Under the pieces are notes generated by a model. The model saw nothing but the letters and a program-made list of their open reading frames with translations. It searched no databases and was not told where the DNA came from. From the NCBI RefSeq assembly GCF_037546065.1, contig NZ_JAWMWG010000001.1, positions 434,001 to 498,000 of the forward strand: a DNA stretch of 64,000 nt. Reading direction: 5' to 3'. Both the position numbers and the translations under genes were made by a program. Source of the stretch: Holzapfeliella saturejae (GTDB lineage: Bacteria; Bacillota; Bacilli; Lactobacillales; Lactobacillaceae). This document shows, piece after piece, positions 1 through 8,604 of the stretch (its first letter is position 1; every line of letters begins with the position of its first letter).

Positions 1-399
1 ATAAGTGCAGGCAAAAGTGATGATTATGCTGGTACTGTTAAAGTAATTAAGCAAGCAACTCAAAATGGTAAAAAATATTACTTAATCTCAAAAGATGGAC
101 AGTCAGGTCTAGCTTGGATTGATGAAGCAGGTCTTTACTTAGGTAATACGCAACAATCTTCTAACCAAAATACTCAAGCTCAAACTTCAAGTATGCAAAC
201 CTTAAATGGTACAGCAACAATTAACTATGTACCAGGTTATAGTATTAGAGTTTGGACTGATAGTCTTCAACCAACAGAAAACTATTTAAAACATGATACA
301 GCTTGGCGTGTGTTTGGTAAAAAAGTGATGGGCAACAAAACATACTATCAAGTTGGATTAAATCAATGGATTGATAGTCAATATGCCAAAATTAGTTAA
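1..399 (+). CDS. GW-repeat cell-surface protein, C-terminal end (5' truncated by window)
   Basis: The frame is open from base 1 to the TAA at 397-399, so only the C-terminal ~132 residues are present. They contain the end of one SH3/GW-like wall-binding module (KKYYLISKDGQSGLAWIDEA) and then a distinct ~65-residue terminal module ending in QWIDSQYAKIS. The same terminal module, ending QWIDAQYANLTN, closes the amidase at 2116-5076, so the two proteins are paralogues sharing a wall-attachment architecture. Modules of this kind bind lipoteichoic acid or peptidoglycan non-covalently. The N-terminal, possibly catalytic, part lies outside the window, so whether this is another hydrolase or an adhesin is unknown. 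Confidence 0.8.
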   Translation: MSAGKSDDYAGTVKVIKQATQNGKKYYLISKDGQSGLAWIDEAGLYLGNTQQSSNQNTQAQTSSMQTLNGTATINYVPGYSIRVWTDSLQPTENYLKHDTAWRVFGKKVMGNKTYYQVGLNQWIDSQYAKIS

Positions 400-410
400 T
401 TAGTAACAAA

Positions 411-437
411 AAACCTCTCTTACGAGAGGTTTTTTTA
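411..437 (+). terminator. Rho-independent terminator
   Basis: The stem ACCTCTC (413-419) pairs with GAGAGGT (424-430) and is followed by a T run. It ends transcription of the GW-repeat protein. Confidence 0.85.
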
Positions 438-513
438 TTTTGTCGCAAAATAATAGTACGCATTACCTATATATTATGCTAATCTTAAATTATTATAATA
501 TAAGGAGAGAAAA

Positions 514-1335
514 ATGAAAATTAAGTCGCATCCAGCATTAGAATTTTTTAAAGGAAAAATCATCTCACACGAGTTTTTGCAAACGGAGGAAGCAAGACAA
601 CAGATTGAGTTTAAAGATAGTCACGTACTTTCAGAAAAAGTGATTGCTATGTACTCATTTTTTGATGCGCCGATATTTTCAGGAGTGAAAACAATTATTT
701 TTGATTTGGATCATGGGGTTATCGGGGTTAAAGCCTCAACTAGACAACTAATGAACGATTTTGTGAAGTCAGGGACGTTGAACTTCTTGCATGATCGATA
801 TTTAAGACGCTACTTTAAAGCCTCACATTTACATACCTTTTGTTGCGGCACCTACACGTTCTTTTCATTAAAGGGCTATGCCAAGCAAGTGACAGATTGG
901 GTCGGATTACATCATATTTTAGACATGAGTGATAATCAGCGTTTAGTTTTGTTTAAGTCACTTGTTGGATTAGACTTTCGTTTTCAAGGTTTATTTGCTG
1001 TGGTTCATAAATTCGTGAACGAATCGGTTTCGATGTCGGCTTTTGCTCACCAAATTCTGCGCCTATTTTTAGATGAGCGTGGATTATTATTTGCACCAAG
1101 GGATAACTTCGTTAAACGTTCCTTAGCATTCAACGATGACTATATTTTGCACCATTATCGACTGTTATTTCCAAGAAGTACGGAAAAAACAGTCTTTTTT
1201 TGTACGCTAATGAAAGATGAAGCCTTGAAGGTTGCCTATCAGTTGCTCAAAAAAGAATATGATTTGATTATTGAAGAACGAGAATGGTTACAATTGATTG
1301 ATTATCGCCTAAAATCTAAACTTTATTTATGGTAA
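514..1335 (+). CDS. Unrecognised 273-aa protein upstream of the sigma factor
   Basis: I do not recognise the family. The ORF has a good ribosome-binding site (AAGGAGAG, about 502-509) and starts at ATG 514. The protein is soluble-looking, with no signal peptide or clear membrane span, and is rich in Phe, Leu, Tyr and His. It includes a Cys-Cys pair (HTFCCGTYTFF, around residue 110) and a charged C-terminus. It lies on the same strand as the ComX/SigH-like gene, 185 bases upstream of it, and may share its transcript. I compared it mentally with ComK, since a competence-type sigma factor follows, and found no convincing match. A role in regulation or competence would be guesswork. Confidence 0.6.
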   Translation: MKIKSHPALEFFKGKIISHEFLQTEEARQQIEFKDSHVLSEKVIAMYSFFDAPIFSGVKTIIFDLDHGVIGVKASTRQLMNDFVKSGTLNFLHDRYLRRYFKASHLHTFCCGTYTFFSLKGYAKQVTDWVGLHHILDMSDNQRLVLFKSLVGLDFRFQGLFAVVHKFVNESVSMSAFAHQILRLFLDERGLLFAPRDNFVKRSLAFNDDYILHHYRLLFPRSTEKTVFFCTLMKDEALKVAYQLLKKEYDLIIEEREWLQLIDYRLKSKLYLW

Positions 1336-1337
1336 TT

Positions 1338-1500
1338 TTGCCCGCTAGTGAGGGAGTACCAGGTGTACTGTTCTAGGTCGTGGTGGTTTTGGTAAGAGAC
1401 TAAATGCTGGTTTAATGCGGGTTAAGTGGTACAAGTAAGCGGAGGAAATGCTGACTTGCTTCTTGTATTCTAAGACTACCACAAGCGCTTGTGGCAACTT
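1338..1500 (+). ncRNA. Candidate structured RNA or leader upstream of the sigma-factor gene
   Basis: This gap is visibly richer in G and C than the other intergenic DNA and folds well by eye. Hairpin AGTAC/GTACT lies at 1355-1369. A 13-bp stem with G-U pairs joins GTGGTGGTTTTGG (1380-1392) to CTAAGACTACCAC (1470-1482). Inside it, GTACAAG-AAGC (from 1430) faces GCTT-CTTGTAT. A perfect 16-base palindrome CCACAAGCGCTTGTGG (1479-1494) shares CCAC with the long stem, so the two folds exclude each other. CAACTTTT and then a ribosome-binding site at 1508-1513 follow. It could be an attenuator-type leader or a free small RNA; I know no family that matches. Confidence 0.5.
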
Positions 1501-1520
1501 TTAGATGAAGAGGTCACAAT

Positions 1521-1994
1521 ATGGAACAAGCATTCAACCAAGCACTACTTAATAGCCGAGTGATACATGGCGCAATTAAAGCTGCCGGCATTTACCATTA
1601 TCGGATGGATTACCAAGATTTTGTCCAAGAGGGCATGATTAATTACGCTAAAGTTTACAAAAAGTACCATGCGCAAGAAGAGCTCACTAAGATTAATCAA
1701 CTCGCTTTTCAAAAGATTAAGTGGCAGGCAATAGATCAACTAAGAAAACAGATGAGACAAAGTGTTGAAGTTATGACAACAGAAGAGCAGTGGGGATTAT
1801 TTGAAGAAAATAGTCAATTTAAGATTGCTGACGTTATTAATCAGTTGTCATTTAAGTCGCAAGATAAACAACGACTCATTGCGATTTTTGATTCAGGCTA
1901 CTCGATGCGAGATTTAGCCAAGCAAGAAGCAGTTTCAACTAAATATTTACAACGCCTGAAACAAGAATTGAGACAACAACTAACGAATAATTAG
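1521..1994 (+). CDS. ComX/SigH-like alternative sigma factor
   Basis: This 157-aa protein has the size and layout of ComX/SigH-type sigma factors. Residues 10-45 resemble sigma-70 region 2, with an acidic DYQDFVQEGMINYAKVY core-binding helix. KWQAIDQLRKQMRQ (about 68-81) matches the -10-recognition end of region 2. The C-terminal third (DSGYSMRDLAKQEAVS, then TKYLQRLKQELRQQL) reads as the region 4 helix-turn-helix. ATG 1521 follows AAGAGG at a normal distance. In relatives such factors direct RNA polymerase to late competence genes. None of those genes is in the window, so the competence role is inferred from family resemblance. The upstream leader is unusually structured. Confidence 0.75.
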   Translation: MEQAFNQALLNSRVIHGAIKAAGIYHYRMDYQDFVQEGMINYAKVYKKYHAQEELTKINQLAFQKIKWQAIDQLRKQMRQSVEVMTTEEQWGLFEENSQFKIADVINQLSFKSQDKQRLIAIFDSGYSMRDLAKQEAVSTKYLQRLKQELRQQLTNN

Positions 1995-2115
1995 CTGTTA
2001 GTTTTCAATTGTATTACAAAACCGCCAACTGTATTGAGTCTCAACAGGTTAAATGTTAATTTAATAGTATCGAGACTAATTTTTGAAAAGCTCATGATGG
2101 AGGAAACATCTTTAA

Positions 2116-5076
2116 ATGAAATCAACTAATAAGAAAATGCTAAAGCTAGTGAGTGCATCATCTCTAGCACTAACCTTATCTTTAGCTGTGCAGAATAATT
2201 TCAATAATAATCAAGAAAATAATCAATCACAAGTTGTACAAGCAGCAACTTCTCAAGTTAATGACTATATTAAAGCGAAAGGATTTGCCAATCCAGCTAT
2301 TAATATTTCGCCTTCTACATTCACTTCTGATGGGACTTATCGTTACGGTCGCCCTGAAGGGGTTGTGATTCACGAAACAGCCAACCCAACTTCAACAATC
2401 TATAATGAAGTGTCCTATATGAAGAATAACTGGGATGATATTGGCGCTTACGTTCATGCTTTTGTAGATAAGTCACAAGTTATCCAAATTCACAACCCAA
2501 GTCGTAGCGTTTGGGGTGCTGGTGCAGTTGCAAACAAACGTTACATTCAAATTGAGTTAGTTCGTGAAAAAACGTTTGATGGCTTTGCACGTTCTGTGAA
2601 TAACGATGCTTACTATGTGGCAAGTTTACTCAAAACTTATAACTTACCTGTGGATAGTGCAGAATACGATGGTGCAGGAACAGTTTGGTCACATAATGCG
2701 GTTTCTAAGTTCTTAGGAGGAACAAACCATACTGACCCTGTCGCTTACTTTAACAGCTATGGTTATAGCATGGATCAATTTATTGACCTTGTTAACCAAA
2801 AGTATCAAGCTCTAGGTGGCAATACTTCTTCACAATCACCAAAGCCTGAGCCTACACCAACACCATCTAATACAGTTTCACAATATGGTGCAACAGAAAA
2901 ACAATACACAGTTAAATCAGGGACATCAGGTTACCTATATAGTTTATCTTCAGACAATAAATTTAACCAATCATCACCAGCGTCAACTTTAGCTAACGGT
3001 CAAATTTATTCAACGAATACCAAAGCGACTTACAACGGTGAAACCTACTCACTACTTAAAAACAGTAGCAATGTGCCATTTACTTGGATTAAAGATGCTG
3101 ATTTAGTTGAATACATCAAAAACCAAGATCCAATTACGTCTCAAACTGGTACAAGTTTATTAGGTACAATTAATGCAGGACAACCCATTTACCAATACAC
3201 AGACGAAGGGTACAAGTCAACAACTTCAGCAACTAACCAAGCAACATTAACCCTAACAACTAAAGCAGTAACAAAATCAGGTAAGACCTACTACTTAGCA
3301 ACTTTAAATGGTCAAAACTATGGCTGGGTTAGTGATAGCAGTATTTCAGTTGTTAAACCTGAAGTGTCAAACTTTAACAGTCCCGTGACAGTTAATGGGA
3401 ATCAACCTGTTTACTACCTAACAGGAACAGGCTTTGGTAATGCAGGATATTCAAATGCATTGAGTGATATTTCTCAAATCACACAAAAAGCAACCTACAA
3501 CGGTCAAACTTACTACTTACTATCAAACAGCCAAGGCAGTCCATTAGCTTGGGTTAATAGCAATGGTGTATCTTTAAAAGCAAGACCTAAACCCGTTCTT
3601 TCAGATTTCACAAGTAATGCCACAATCAAAGGTGGTTACAATACTTACTACCTAACAAGTAACGGCTTCACTAATGCCGGTAACTCAAGTCAGTTAACAG
3701 GCATTAATCGTGTGCTTCAAAAAGCCACATTAGAAGGTCAAACTTACTACTTAGTAGGTAATGGTGCAACACCGATTGCTTGGATTGCTGAAAGTGGTGT
3801 GACACTTCAAAGTAATACGCCGGCTCCAACACCACAACCTGAAAAACCATCAATCACTAGTTTTAGCATGAGTAATATTCAAGTTGCATCAAACCAACCA
3901 GCTTATTACTTGGTAAACAACAGCTTTAGTGACGCTGGTCAAAAGAGCCAAGAATTCAGTGCAACTCAGGTAACTCAAAAAGCAACTTATGCTAACAAGA
4001 CCTACTATTTATTAGCTGATAGTGCAGGAACACCAGTTGTTTGGGTATCAGCAGACGCTGTTTCTCAAAAAGCAACGCCAGCGCCACAACCTCAAAATAA
4101 TAAACCAACTTATTCAGATGTGGATCAAGCGGCTTCATTGAATAGTAACTACAAAACTTACTATATGATGGATTCAGGATTAGTGGATTCAGGGATGCTA
4201 ACGCAATCTGTTTCTTCAGCTAAACGTGTTGTTAAAAAAGCACAAATTGACTCAAAAACCTACTACCTAGTATCAGATGGTCAATCTCCACTAGTTTGGG
4301 TAGCTGAAGCAGGTGTGAACTTCAATACCACAACCAATACAACACCTCAAAAACCATCAGTTTCACAAGTAACACCGCAAAATATTACCTTGAAAGGTAA
4401 CCAAAATGCTTACTACTTGATGGATAGTTTTGTGGATGCAGGTGGTTCTTCACAATTTGTTAACTTAGCTAAACAAGTGACTGCAAAAGCAAGTTACAAT
4501 AATCAAACTTACTATTTAGTATCAGATGGTCAGTCTCCACTTGCTTGGGTACCTGAAGCAGCAGTATCCTTTAATGCAAATACGAATAGCAATGCAAAAC
4601 CAACTGCTAGTCAATATACAATGAGTGATGTGAATCAATCAGCAACTATTCAATCTAACTACAAGATTTACTATTTAATGGCTGAAGGTATGGTAGAAGG
4701 CGGATTAAGTCAAAATCTACAAAATGCTAACTCAGTCATTAAAAAAGCAACTTACAATAACCAAACGTACTACTTAGTATCAGATGGCCAATCACCACTT
4801 GCTTGGATTAGTTCACAAGGTGTGTCATTGAACACTAATACAAACTCATCACAACAAGCAACAACATCAATGAGCGGTATCGTAACGATTAACTACCCTA
4901 ATGCTTCAATTGCAATCTGGGATAAACCAGCTTCTTCAACAATTGAAGGACGTTACTTACCACATGGCTCACAATGGCAAATCTTCCAAAAACAAACAAC
5001 AGCTGATGGCCGTGTTTGGTACTGTGTAGGTACTGGTCAATGGATTGATGCACAATATGCCAACTTAACAAACTAA
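2116..5076 (+). CDS. GW-repeat N-acetylmuramoyl-L-alanine amidase (autolysin)
   Basis: This 986-aa secreted protein starts at ATG 2116 behind a GGAGG site. Residues 1-44 form a signal peptide with likely cleavage near VQAA. Residues ~70-225 are an Amidase_2 domain that would cut the N-acetylmuramoyl-L-alanine bond. Likely zinc ligands are His86 (VIHETA), His193 (WSHNAVS) and Asp207 (NHTDP). A proline-rich linker leads to about eight ~70-residue SH3/GW-like modules, most ending in a form of YYLVSDGQSPLAWV. A different terminal module (residues ~920-986) matches the end of the protein at 1-399. The architecture fits listerial Ami and staphylococcal Atl-type autolysins, acting at the wall in cell separation or lysis. 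Confidence 0.88.
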   Translation: MKSTNKKMLKLVSASSLALTLSLAVQNNFNNNQENNQSQVVQAATSQVNDYIKAKGFANPAINISPSTFTSDGTYRYGRPEGVVIHETANPTSTIYNEVSYMKNNWDDIGAYVHAFVDKSQVIQIHNPSRSVWGAGAVANKRYIQIELVREKTFDGFARSVNNDAYYVASLLKTYNLPVDSAEYDGAGTVWSHNAVSKFLGGTNHTDPVAYFNSYGYSMDQFIDLVNQKYQALGGNTSSQSPKPEPTPTPSNTVSQYGATEKQYTVKSGTSGYLYSLSSDNKFNQSSPASTLANGQIYSTNTKATYNGETYSLLKNSSNVPFTWIKDADLVEYIKNQDPITSQTGTSLLGTINAGQPIYQYTDEGYKSTTSATNQATLTLTTKAVTKSGKTYYLATLNGQNYGWVSDSSISVVKPEVSNFNSPVTVNGNQPVYYLTGTGFGNAGYSNALSDISQITQKATYNGQTYYLLSNSQGSPLAWVNSNGVSLKARPKPVLSDFTSNATIKGGYNTYYLTSNGFTNAGNSSQLTGINRVLQKATLEGQTYYLVGNGATPIAWIAESGVTLQSNTPAPTPQPEKPSITSFSMSNIQVASNQPAYYLVNNSFSDAGQKSQEFSATQVTQKATYANKTYYLLADSAGTPVVWVSADAVSQKATPAPQPQNNKPTYSDVDQAASLNSNYKTYYMMDSGLVDSGMLTQSVSSAKRVVKKAQIDSKTYYLVSDGQSPLVWVAEAGVNFNTTTNTTPQKPSVSQVTPQNITLKGNQNAYYLMDSFVDAGGSSQFVNLAKQVTAKASYNNQTYYLVSDGQSPLAWVPEAAVSFNANTNSNAKPTASQYTMSDVNQSATIQSNYKIYYLMAEGMVEGGLSQNLQNANSVIKKATYNNQTYYLVSDGQSPLAWISSQGVSLNTNTNSSQQATTSMSGIVTINYPNASIAIWDKPASSTIEGRYLPHGSQWQIFQKQTTADGRVWYCVGTGQWIDAQYANLTN
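3361..4850 (+). repeat. Tandem in-frame repeats encoding GW-like modules
   Basis: Six consecutive units of about 220-260 bases encode homologous modules. The last three share almost identical DNA around the YYLVSDGQSPL codons, near 4261, 4507 and 4768. This shows recent duplication or sequence exchange. The two earlier modules, from ~2880, are more divergent. Confidence 0.8.
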
Positions 5077-5084
5077 ACTCGTTT

Positions 5085-5117
5085 AAAAGCAAAACCAATT
5101 AAGGTTTTGCTTTTTTT
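5085..5117 (+). terminator. Rho-independent terminator of amidase gene
   Basis: AGCAAAACC (5088-5096) pairs with GGTTTTGCT (5103-5111), followed by a T run. Confidence 0.85.
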
Positions 5118-5270
5118 ATAGGGGTTGATGTTAGGTTTTCTGACAAAAATGATTTTTTTTTTGAGAGATTTGGGATAGGATTTAATAATGAATAATTATA
5201 ATTAGTAGATTTTCGGAATATGATAAAATTGGTCTATCTGTTATTTTGTTAACATAAGACAACTTTTTTA

Positions 5271-5279
5271 TGGTATATT
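5271..5279 (+). promoter_or_regulatory. Extended -10 promoter of the glutamine transporter operon
   Basis: TGG followed by TATATT (5274-5279) fits an extended -10 box 35 bases before the start codon. No good -35 hexamer is visible at the right spacing. Confidence 0.4.
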
Positions 5280-5313
5280 AGAAAATATATTGGAAAAGGT
5301 GAGAGGGATTTTT

Positions 5314-6771
5314 ATGAAGAAAAGCATCGTAGCAATACTTGCAGCGATTGTATCAGTAATATCAATTGCACTTGTAACGCCACAACATGCATCAGTTAAT
5401 GCGGCAGAAAAGAAAGTTTACCAAATTGGTACAGATGTCACTTTCCCGCCGTTTGAATTTGCAAATAGTACAGATGGTCAATACGTGGGGATTGATATTG
5501 ACTTAATGAAAGCAATTGCTGAAGAGGAAGGTTTTGAAGTCAAAATCTTACCACTAGGATTTAGTGCTGCTGTTCAAGCTCTTGATACGGGTCAAGTTGA
5601 CGGTATGATTGCGGGAACAACAATTACAAACGAACGTAAGAACAAGATGGACTTTAGTACACCTTACTATCATAGTGGAATTGTTTTTGCTTCTGCCAAA
5701 GGTAGTGAAATCAAATCGATTGAAGACGCTAAAGGTAAGCGTGTCGCAGTTAAAACCGGAACTTCAGGTGCCAAATATGCAACTGAAAATGCTGAAAAAT
5801 ACGGTTACCAAATTGTGAACTTTGATGACAGTAACTCAATGTATCAAGATGTTATCACAGGGAACTCTGCTGGTGTTTTTGAAGATATGTCCGTTGTTTC
5901 TTATGCGATTAACCAAGGAACAGCTCTTCAAATTGCATCAGAAACCTTATCAAATGATCCTTATGGATTCTCAGTTAAAAAAGGTCAAAACCAAGACTTA
6001 TTAAATGCTTTTAATCAAGGTCTTGAAAAATTAAAACAAAACGGTACATACGATCAAATCGTTGCGAAATATGTTGGTGAAGAAGCGATGAACAACCAAC
6101 GTCAACAAAAGAGCGACGAAAGTAGTTGGAGCGGCCTATTAAAAGTTAATGGTTCTTCTTTAATGGAAGGGTTAAAACAAACCATGATTCTAACCGTGAT
6201 GGCGATTTTCTTTGCGACCATCTTTGGGATTATCTTTGGTTTGATGGGCGTTGTCCCAAGTAAAATTTTAAATGGTATTTCAACAACAGTGATTTACATT
6301 TTCCGTGGTTTACCATTGCTAGTTTTAGCATTGTTCATTTATACAGGTATTCCAAGTTTAACAGGGGTTAGAATTCCCGCTGTTGTTGCCGGAATTATTA
6401 CCTTAATGTTTAATGAAGGGGCTTATACTGCAGCCTTTATTGCAGGAGGAATTAAGTCTGTTGATAAAGGACAAATGGAAGCAGCACGTTCACTTGGATT
6501 ACCATTTGGGAAAGCGATGAGACGAGTTGTGCTACCACAAGGAATTAAGTTAATTATTCCATCATTTATCAACCAATTCATCATCACATTGAAAGATACT
6601 TCAATCTTATCAATTATTGGATTAGTTGAATTAACCCAAACAGGTAAAATCATTATTGCTAGAAACCTTGAAGGGTTCAAAGTTTGGGCAATCATTGCAC
6701 TTATTTACTTAGTGATTATTACCTTGTTAACATGGGCTTCTAAATACGTAGAAAGAAGGTTGAACAAATAA
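5314..6771 (+). CDS. glnP: Glutamine-type amino-acid ABC transporter, fused substrate-binding and permease protein
   Basis: ATG 5314 follows GAGAGG, giving 485 aa; an upstream in-frame TTG at 5290 lacks a ribosome-binding site. Residues 1-32 form a signal peptide. Residues ~35-262 are a periplasmic-binding-protein-like domain ([12 protein letters not shown], then [10 protein letters not shown]). Residues ~285-485 are the permease, with the EAA loop [20 protein letters not shown] near residue 390. Such fusions import glutamine, glutamate or related polar amino acids. Only one binding domain is present, whereas lactococcal GlnP carries two. The stop overlaps the start of the ATPase gene by one base (TAATG), so the two subunits are translationally coupled. 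Confidence 0.9.
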   Translation: MKKSIVAILAAIVSVISIALVTPQHASVNAAEKKVYQIGTDVTFPPFEFANSTDGQYVGIDIDLMKAIAEEEGFEVKILPLGFSAAVQALDTGQVDGMIAGTTITNERKNKMDFSTPYYHSGIVFASAKGSEIKSIEDAKGKRVAVKTGTSGAKYATENAEKYGYQIVNFDDSNSMYQDVITGNSAGVFEDMSVVSYAINQGTALQIASETLSNDPYGFSVKKGQNQDLLNAFNQGLEKLKQNGTYDQIVAKYVGEEAMNNQRQQKSDESSWSGLLKVNGSSLMEGLKQTMILTVMAIFFATIFGIIFGLMGVVPSKILNGISTTVIYIFRGLPLLVLALFIYTGIPSLTGVRIPAVVAGIITLMFNEGAYTAAFIAGGIKSVDKGQMEAARSLGLPFGKAMRRVVLPQGIKLIIPSFINQFIITLKDTSILSIIGLVELTQTGKIIIARNLEGFKVWAIIALIYLVIITLLTWASKYVERRLNK

Positions 6772-7514
6772 TGGCTAAAAAAACCGAAAACATTATTAAA
6801 GTTCGTGACTTACAAAAAAGTTATGGTGATAATCACGTCATTAAAGGCGTTGATTTAGACGTTAAACGTAACCAGGTTATGGTTATTATTGGACCTTCTG
6901 GATCAGGTAAGAGTACCTTTTTAAGAATGCTAAACCATTTAGAAGAACCAACTGGTGGTAATATTAATATTGATGGTCATGATTTAAATAGTAAAGAAAC
7001 TGATATCAATAAAGTCCGTGAAAAAATCGGTATGGTATTTCAACACTTTAACTTATTTAATAACTTAAACGTGATTGACAATTTGACTCTAGCACCAAGA
7101 GAACTTGGCTTAATGAGTCAAGAAGAAGCTGAAAAGAAAGCGCGTCAATACTTAAAACGTGTGGGTCTAAGTGACAAAGCAGAAGTCAAAGTTGACTCAC
7201 TATCAGGTGGACAAAAACAACGTGTCGCAATTGCGCGTTCACTTGTGATGAACCCAGATGTGATGCTTTTTGATGAACCAACAAGTGCGTTAGATCCTGA
7301 AATGGTTGGCGATGTTTTAGGCGTTATGAAAGACGTGGCTAAAGAAGGAATGACCATGCTTGTGGTTACTCACGAAATGGGATTTGCTAAAGAAGTGGCA
7401 GATCACGTGCTATTCTTTGATCAAGGACACATTATTGAACAGGGAACACCTGAACAAATCTTTGATCATCCACAACATAAACGAACACAAGACTTTTTAT
7501 CAAAAGTTTTATAA
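6771..7514 (+). CDS. glnQ: Amino-acid ABC transporter ATP-binding protein
   Basis: This 247-aa cytoplasmic ATPase energises the transporter encoded just upstream. Walker A is GPSGSGKST (about residue 42), the Q-loop lies in [10 protein letters not shown], the signature is LSGGQKQR, Walker B is [13 protein letters not shown], and the switch His is in VVTHEMGFA. Length and motifs are standard for the polar amino-acid (GlnQ/HisP) family. It shares the TAATG overlap with the permease gene and has no separate promoter. No clear terminator follows; the next gene has its own promoter 60-90 bases downstream. Confidence 0.93.
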   Translation: MAKKTENIIKVRDLQKSYGDNHVIKGVDLDVKRNQVMVIIGPSGSGKSTFLRMLNHLEEPTGGNINIDGHDLNSKETDINKVREKIGMVFQHFNLFNNLNVIDNLTLAPRELGLMSQEEAEKKARQYLKRVGLSDKAEVKVDSLSGGQKQRVAIARSLVMNPDVMLFDEPTSALDPEMVGDVLGVMKDVAKEGMTMLVVTHEMGFAKEVADHVLFFDQGHIIEQGTPEQIFDHPQHKRTQDFLSKVL

Positions 7515-7577
7515 GGAATTAATTGTTATTGAAAAAGTAAATGTCAAGTATATATTATCTATTTATGAGTACAAAAT

Positions 7578-7606
7578 TTGACCAAAATATAATACTAACG
7601 TATAAT
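7578..7606 (+). promoter_or_regulatory. Sigma-A promoter of the WxL gene
   Basis: TTGACC (7578-7583) and TATAAT (7601-7606) are separated by exactly 17 bases, upstream of the site AAAGGGG that serves ATG 7640. Confidence 0.75.
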
Positions 7607-7639
7607 TTAGTAGTCATGAAATATTGAAAGGGGATAATT

Positions 7640-8401
7640 ATGAATAAGAAAAATTTTTTAATATCAACATTAGCACTTGCAAGTATTTTCACAGCAACAG
7701 TTACTTCTACTGGCGTTAATGCCGCTGAGGATGCTGGAAGTGCACAAACAAAAGCTACATTAAAATTCAAGCAAGAATCACAAGATCCAACAGATTCTAC
7801 AAAACCTGTCAACCCAGATAATCCTGGTGAACCTAATCCAGGTCCTGGTAATCCTGACCCAGGTGATCCAGGTAATCCTGGAACAAATAGTGCGGGTCCT
7901 TTAAGTATTGATTTTGCACCAGCTTTTGATTTTGGTGTAGGGACGATCTCTAATGAAAGTAAAACTTACTCACTACAAGACGCTGTTTATGATGATGGAC
8001 AAACAAGAAATCATAAGCCTTTTGTTCAAGTTACAGATAGACGAGGAAATGGCCAAGGTTGGACTTTGAATGCTAATATTTCAAAATTTACTAATTCACA
8101 AGCTTCAGGTAATCCGCAAGAAAATTTAAGAGGTGCAGAAGTTAAAATTTCTCCAAAAAATGCTCCGACAGCTGGTTATGGTAGTGTTTCAGATGCTCCG
8201 ACAGGATTTAGTAGCTCAATAAAATTGAGTGAAAATTCTCAAAATATCATGACTGCCTCCAACAGACAAGGTATGGGAACTTGGCTCCAGTTTCTTGATC
8301 CAGCGAACATAACATTAACTGTTCCAGGTGGTACTGCCATTAAAGGTAACGCTTACTCAGCAAATGTTACATGGACACTTTCTGCGGGACCTACGGTGTA
8401 G
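7640..8401 (+). CDS. WxL-domain cell-surface protein
   Basis: This 253-aa secreted protein has an N-terminal signal peptide (cleavage near VNAAEDA). A short linker of Pro/Asn/Gly/Asp repeats (NPDNPGEPNPGPGNPDPGDP) follows, then a C-terminal WxL domain from about residue 90. The two diagnostic motifs are visible: GWTLNAN in the middle and VTWTLSAGP at the extreme C-terminus. WxL domains attach proteins non-covalently to the Gram-positive cell wall. The gene heads a WxL / large surface protein / DUF916 cluster, an arrangement known from Enterococcus, Lactobacillus and Listeria surface complexes. A strong terminator separates it from the next gene. Confidence 0.88.
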   Translation: MNKKNFLISTLALASIFTATVTSTGVNAAEDAGSAQTKATLKFKQESQDPTDSTKPVNPDNPGEPNPGPGNPDPGDPGNPGTNSAGPLSIDFAPAFDFGVGTISNESKTYSLQDAVYDDGQTRNHKPFVQVTDRRGNGQGWTLNANISKFTNSQASGNPQENLRGAEVKISPKNAPTAGYGSVSDAPTGFSSSIKLSENSQNIMTASNRQGMGTWLQFLDPANITLTVPGGTAIKGNAYSANVTWTLSAGPTV

Positions 8402-8465
8402 GACAACCATTTAATAAGTTAAATTATATTTTGTTAAAGTATTAATAATTTATTTCAATTAGTTT

Positions 8466-8501
8466 AGATTTGGCTTATTCGTAAGTCAAATCTATTTTTT
8501 T
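8466..8501 (+). terminator. Rho-independent terminator after WxL gene
   Basis: AGATTTGGCTTA (8466-8477) pairs over 12 bp, with one G-U, with TAAGTCAAATCT (8482-8493) around a TTCG tetraloop. A T run follows. Confidence 0.88.
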
Positions 8502-8604
8502 GAGTAAATCTATAAAATTAACTAGCACAAAAGGTAAGGTAAAAACGCTTATTATGAAAATACTTTGTTATTTATATTAGTTCTGAATTTTGAGGAGAGT
8601 TTTT

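Noticed and set aside
514..1335. Identification of the 273-aa protein as ComK
   Set aside because: Length and sequence blocks do not match ComK; the idea rested only on the neighbouring competence-type sigma factor.
1338..1500. Reading the structured gap as SRP RNA, tmRNA or a T-box
   Set aside because: It lacks the SRP GGAAGGAAGCAGCC-like core, the tmRNA ends, and the T-box TGG-ACC core; 6S RNA was not excluded but could not be shown.
3361..4850. Repeats in the amidase gene as a possible CRISPR array
   Set aside because: Units are in-frame, ~70 codons long and encode GW-like modules; there are no short identical repeats with unique spacers.
7360..7581. A 73-codon frame overlapping the end of glnQ
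   Set aside because: It mostly overlaps glnQ in another frame, has no ribosome-binding site, and its composition is unlike protein.
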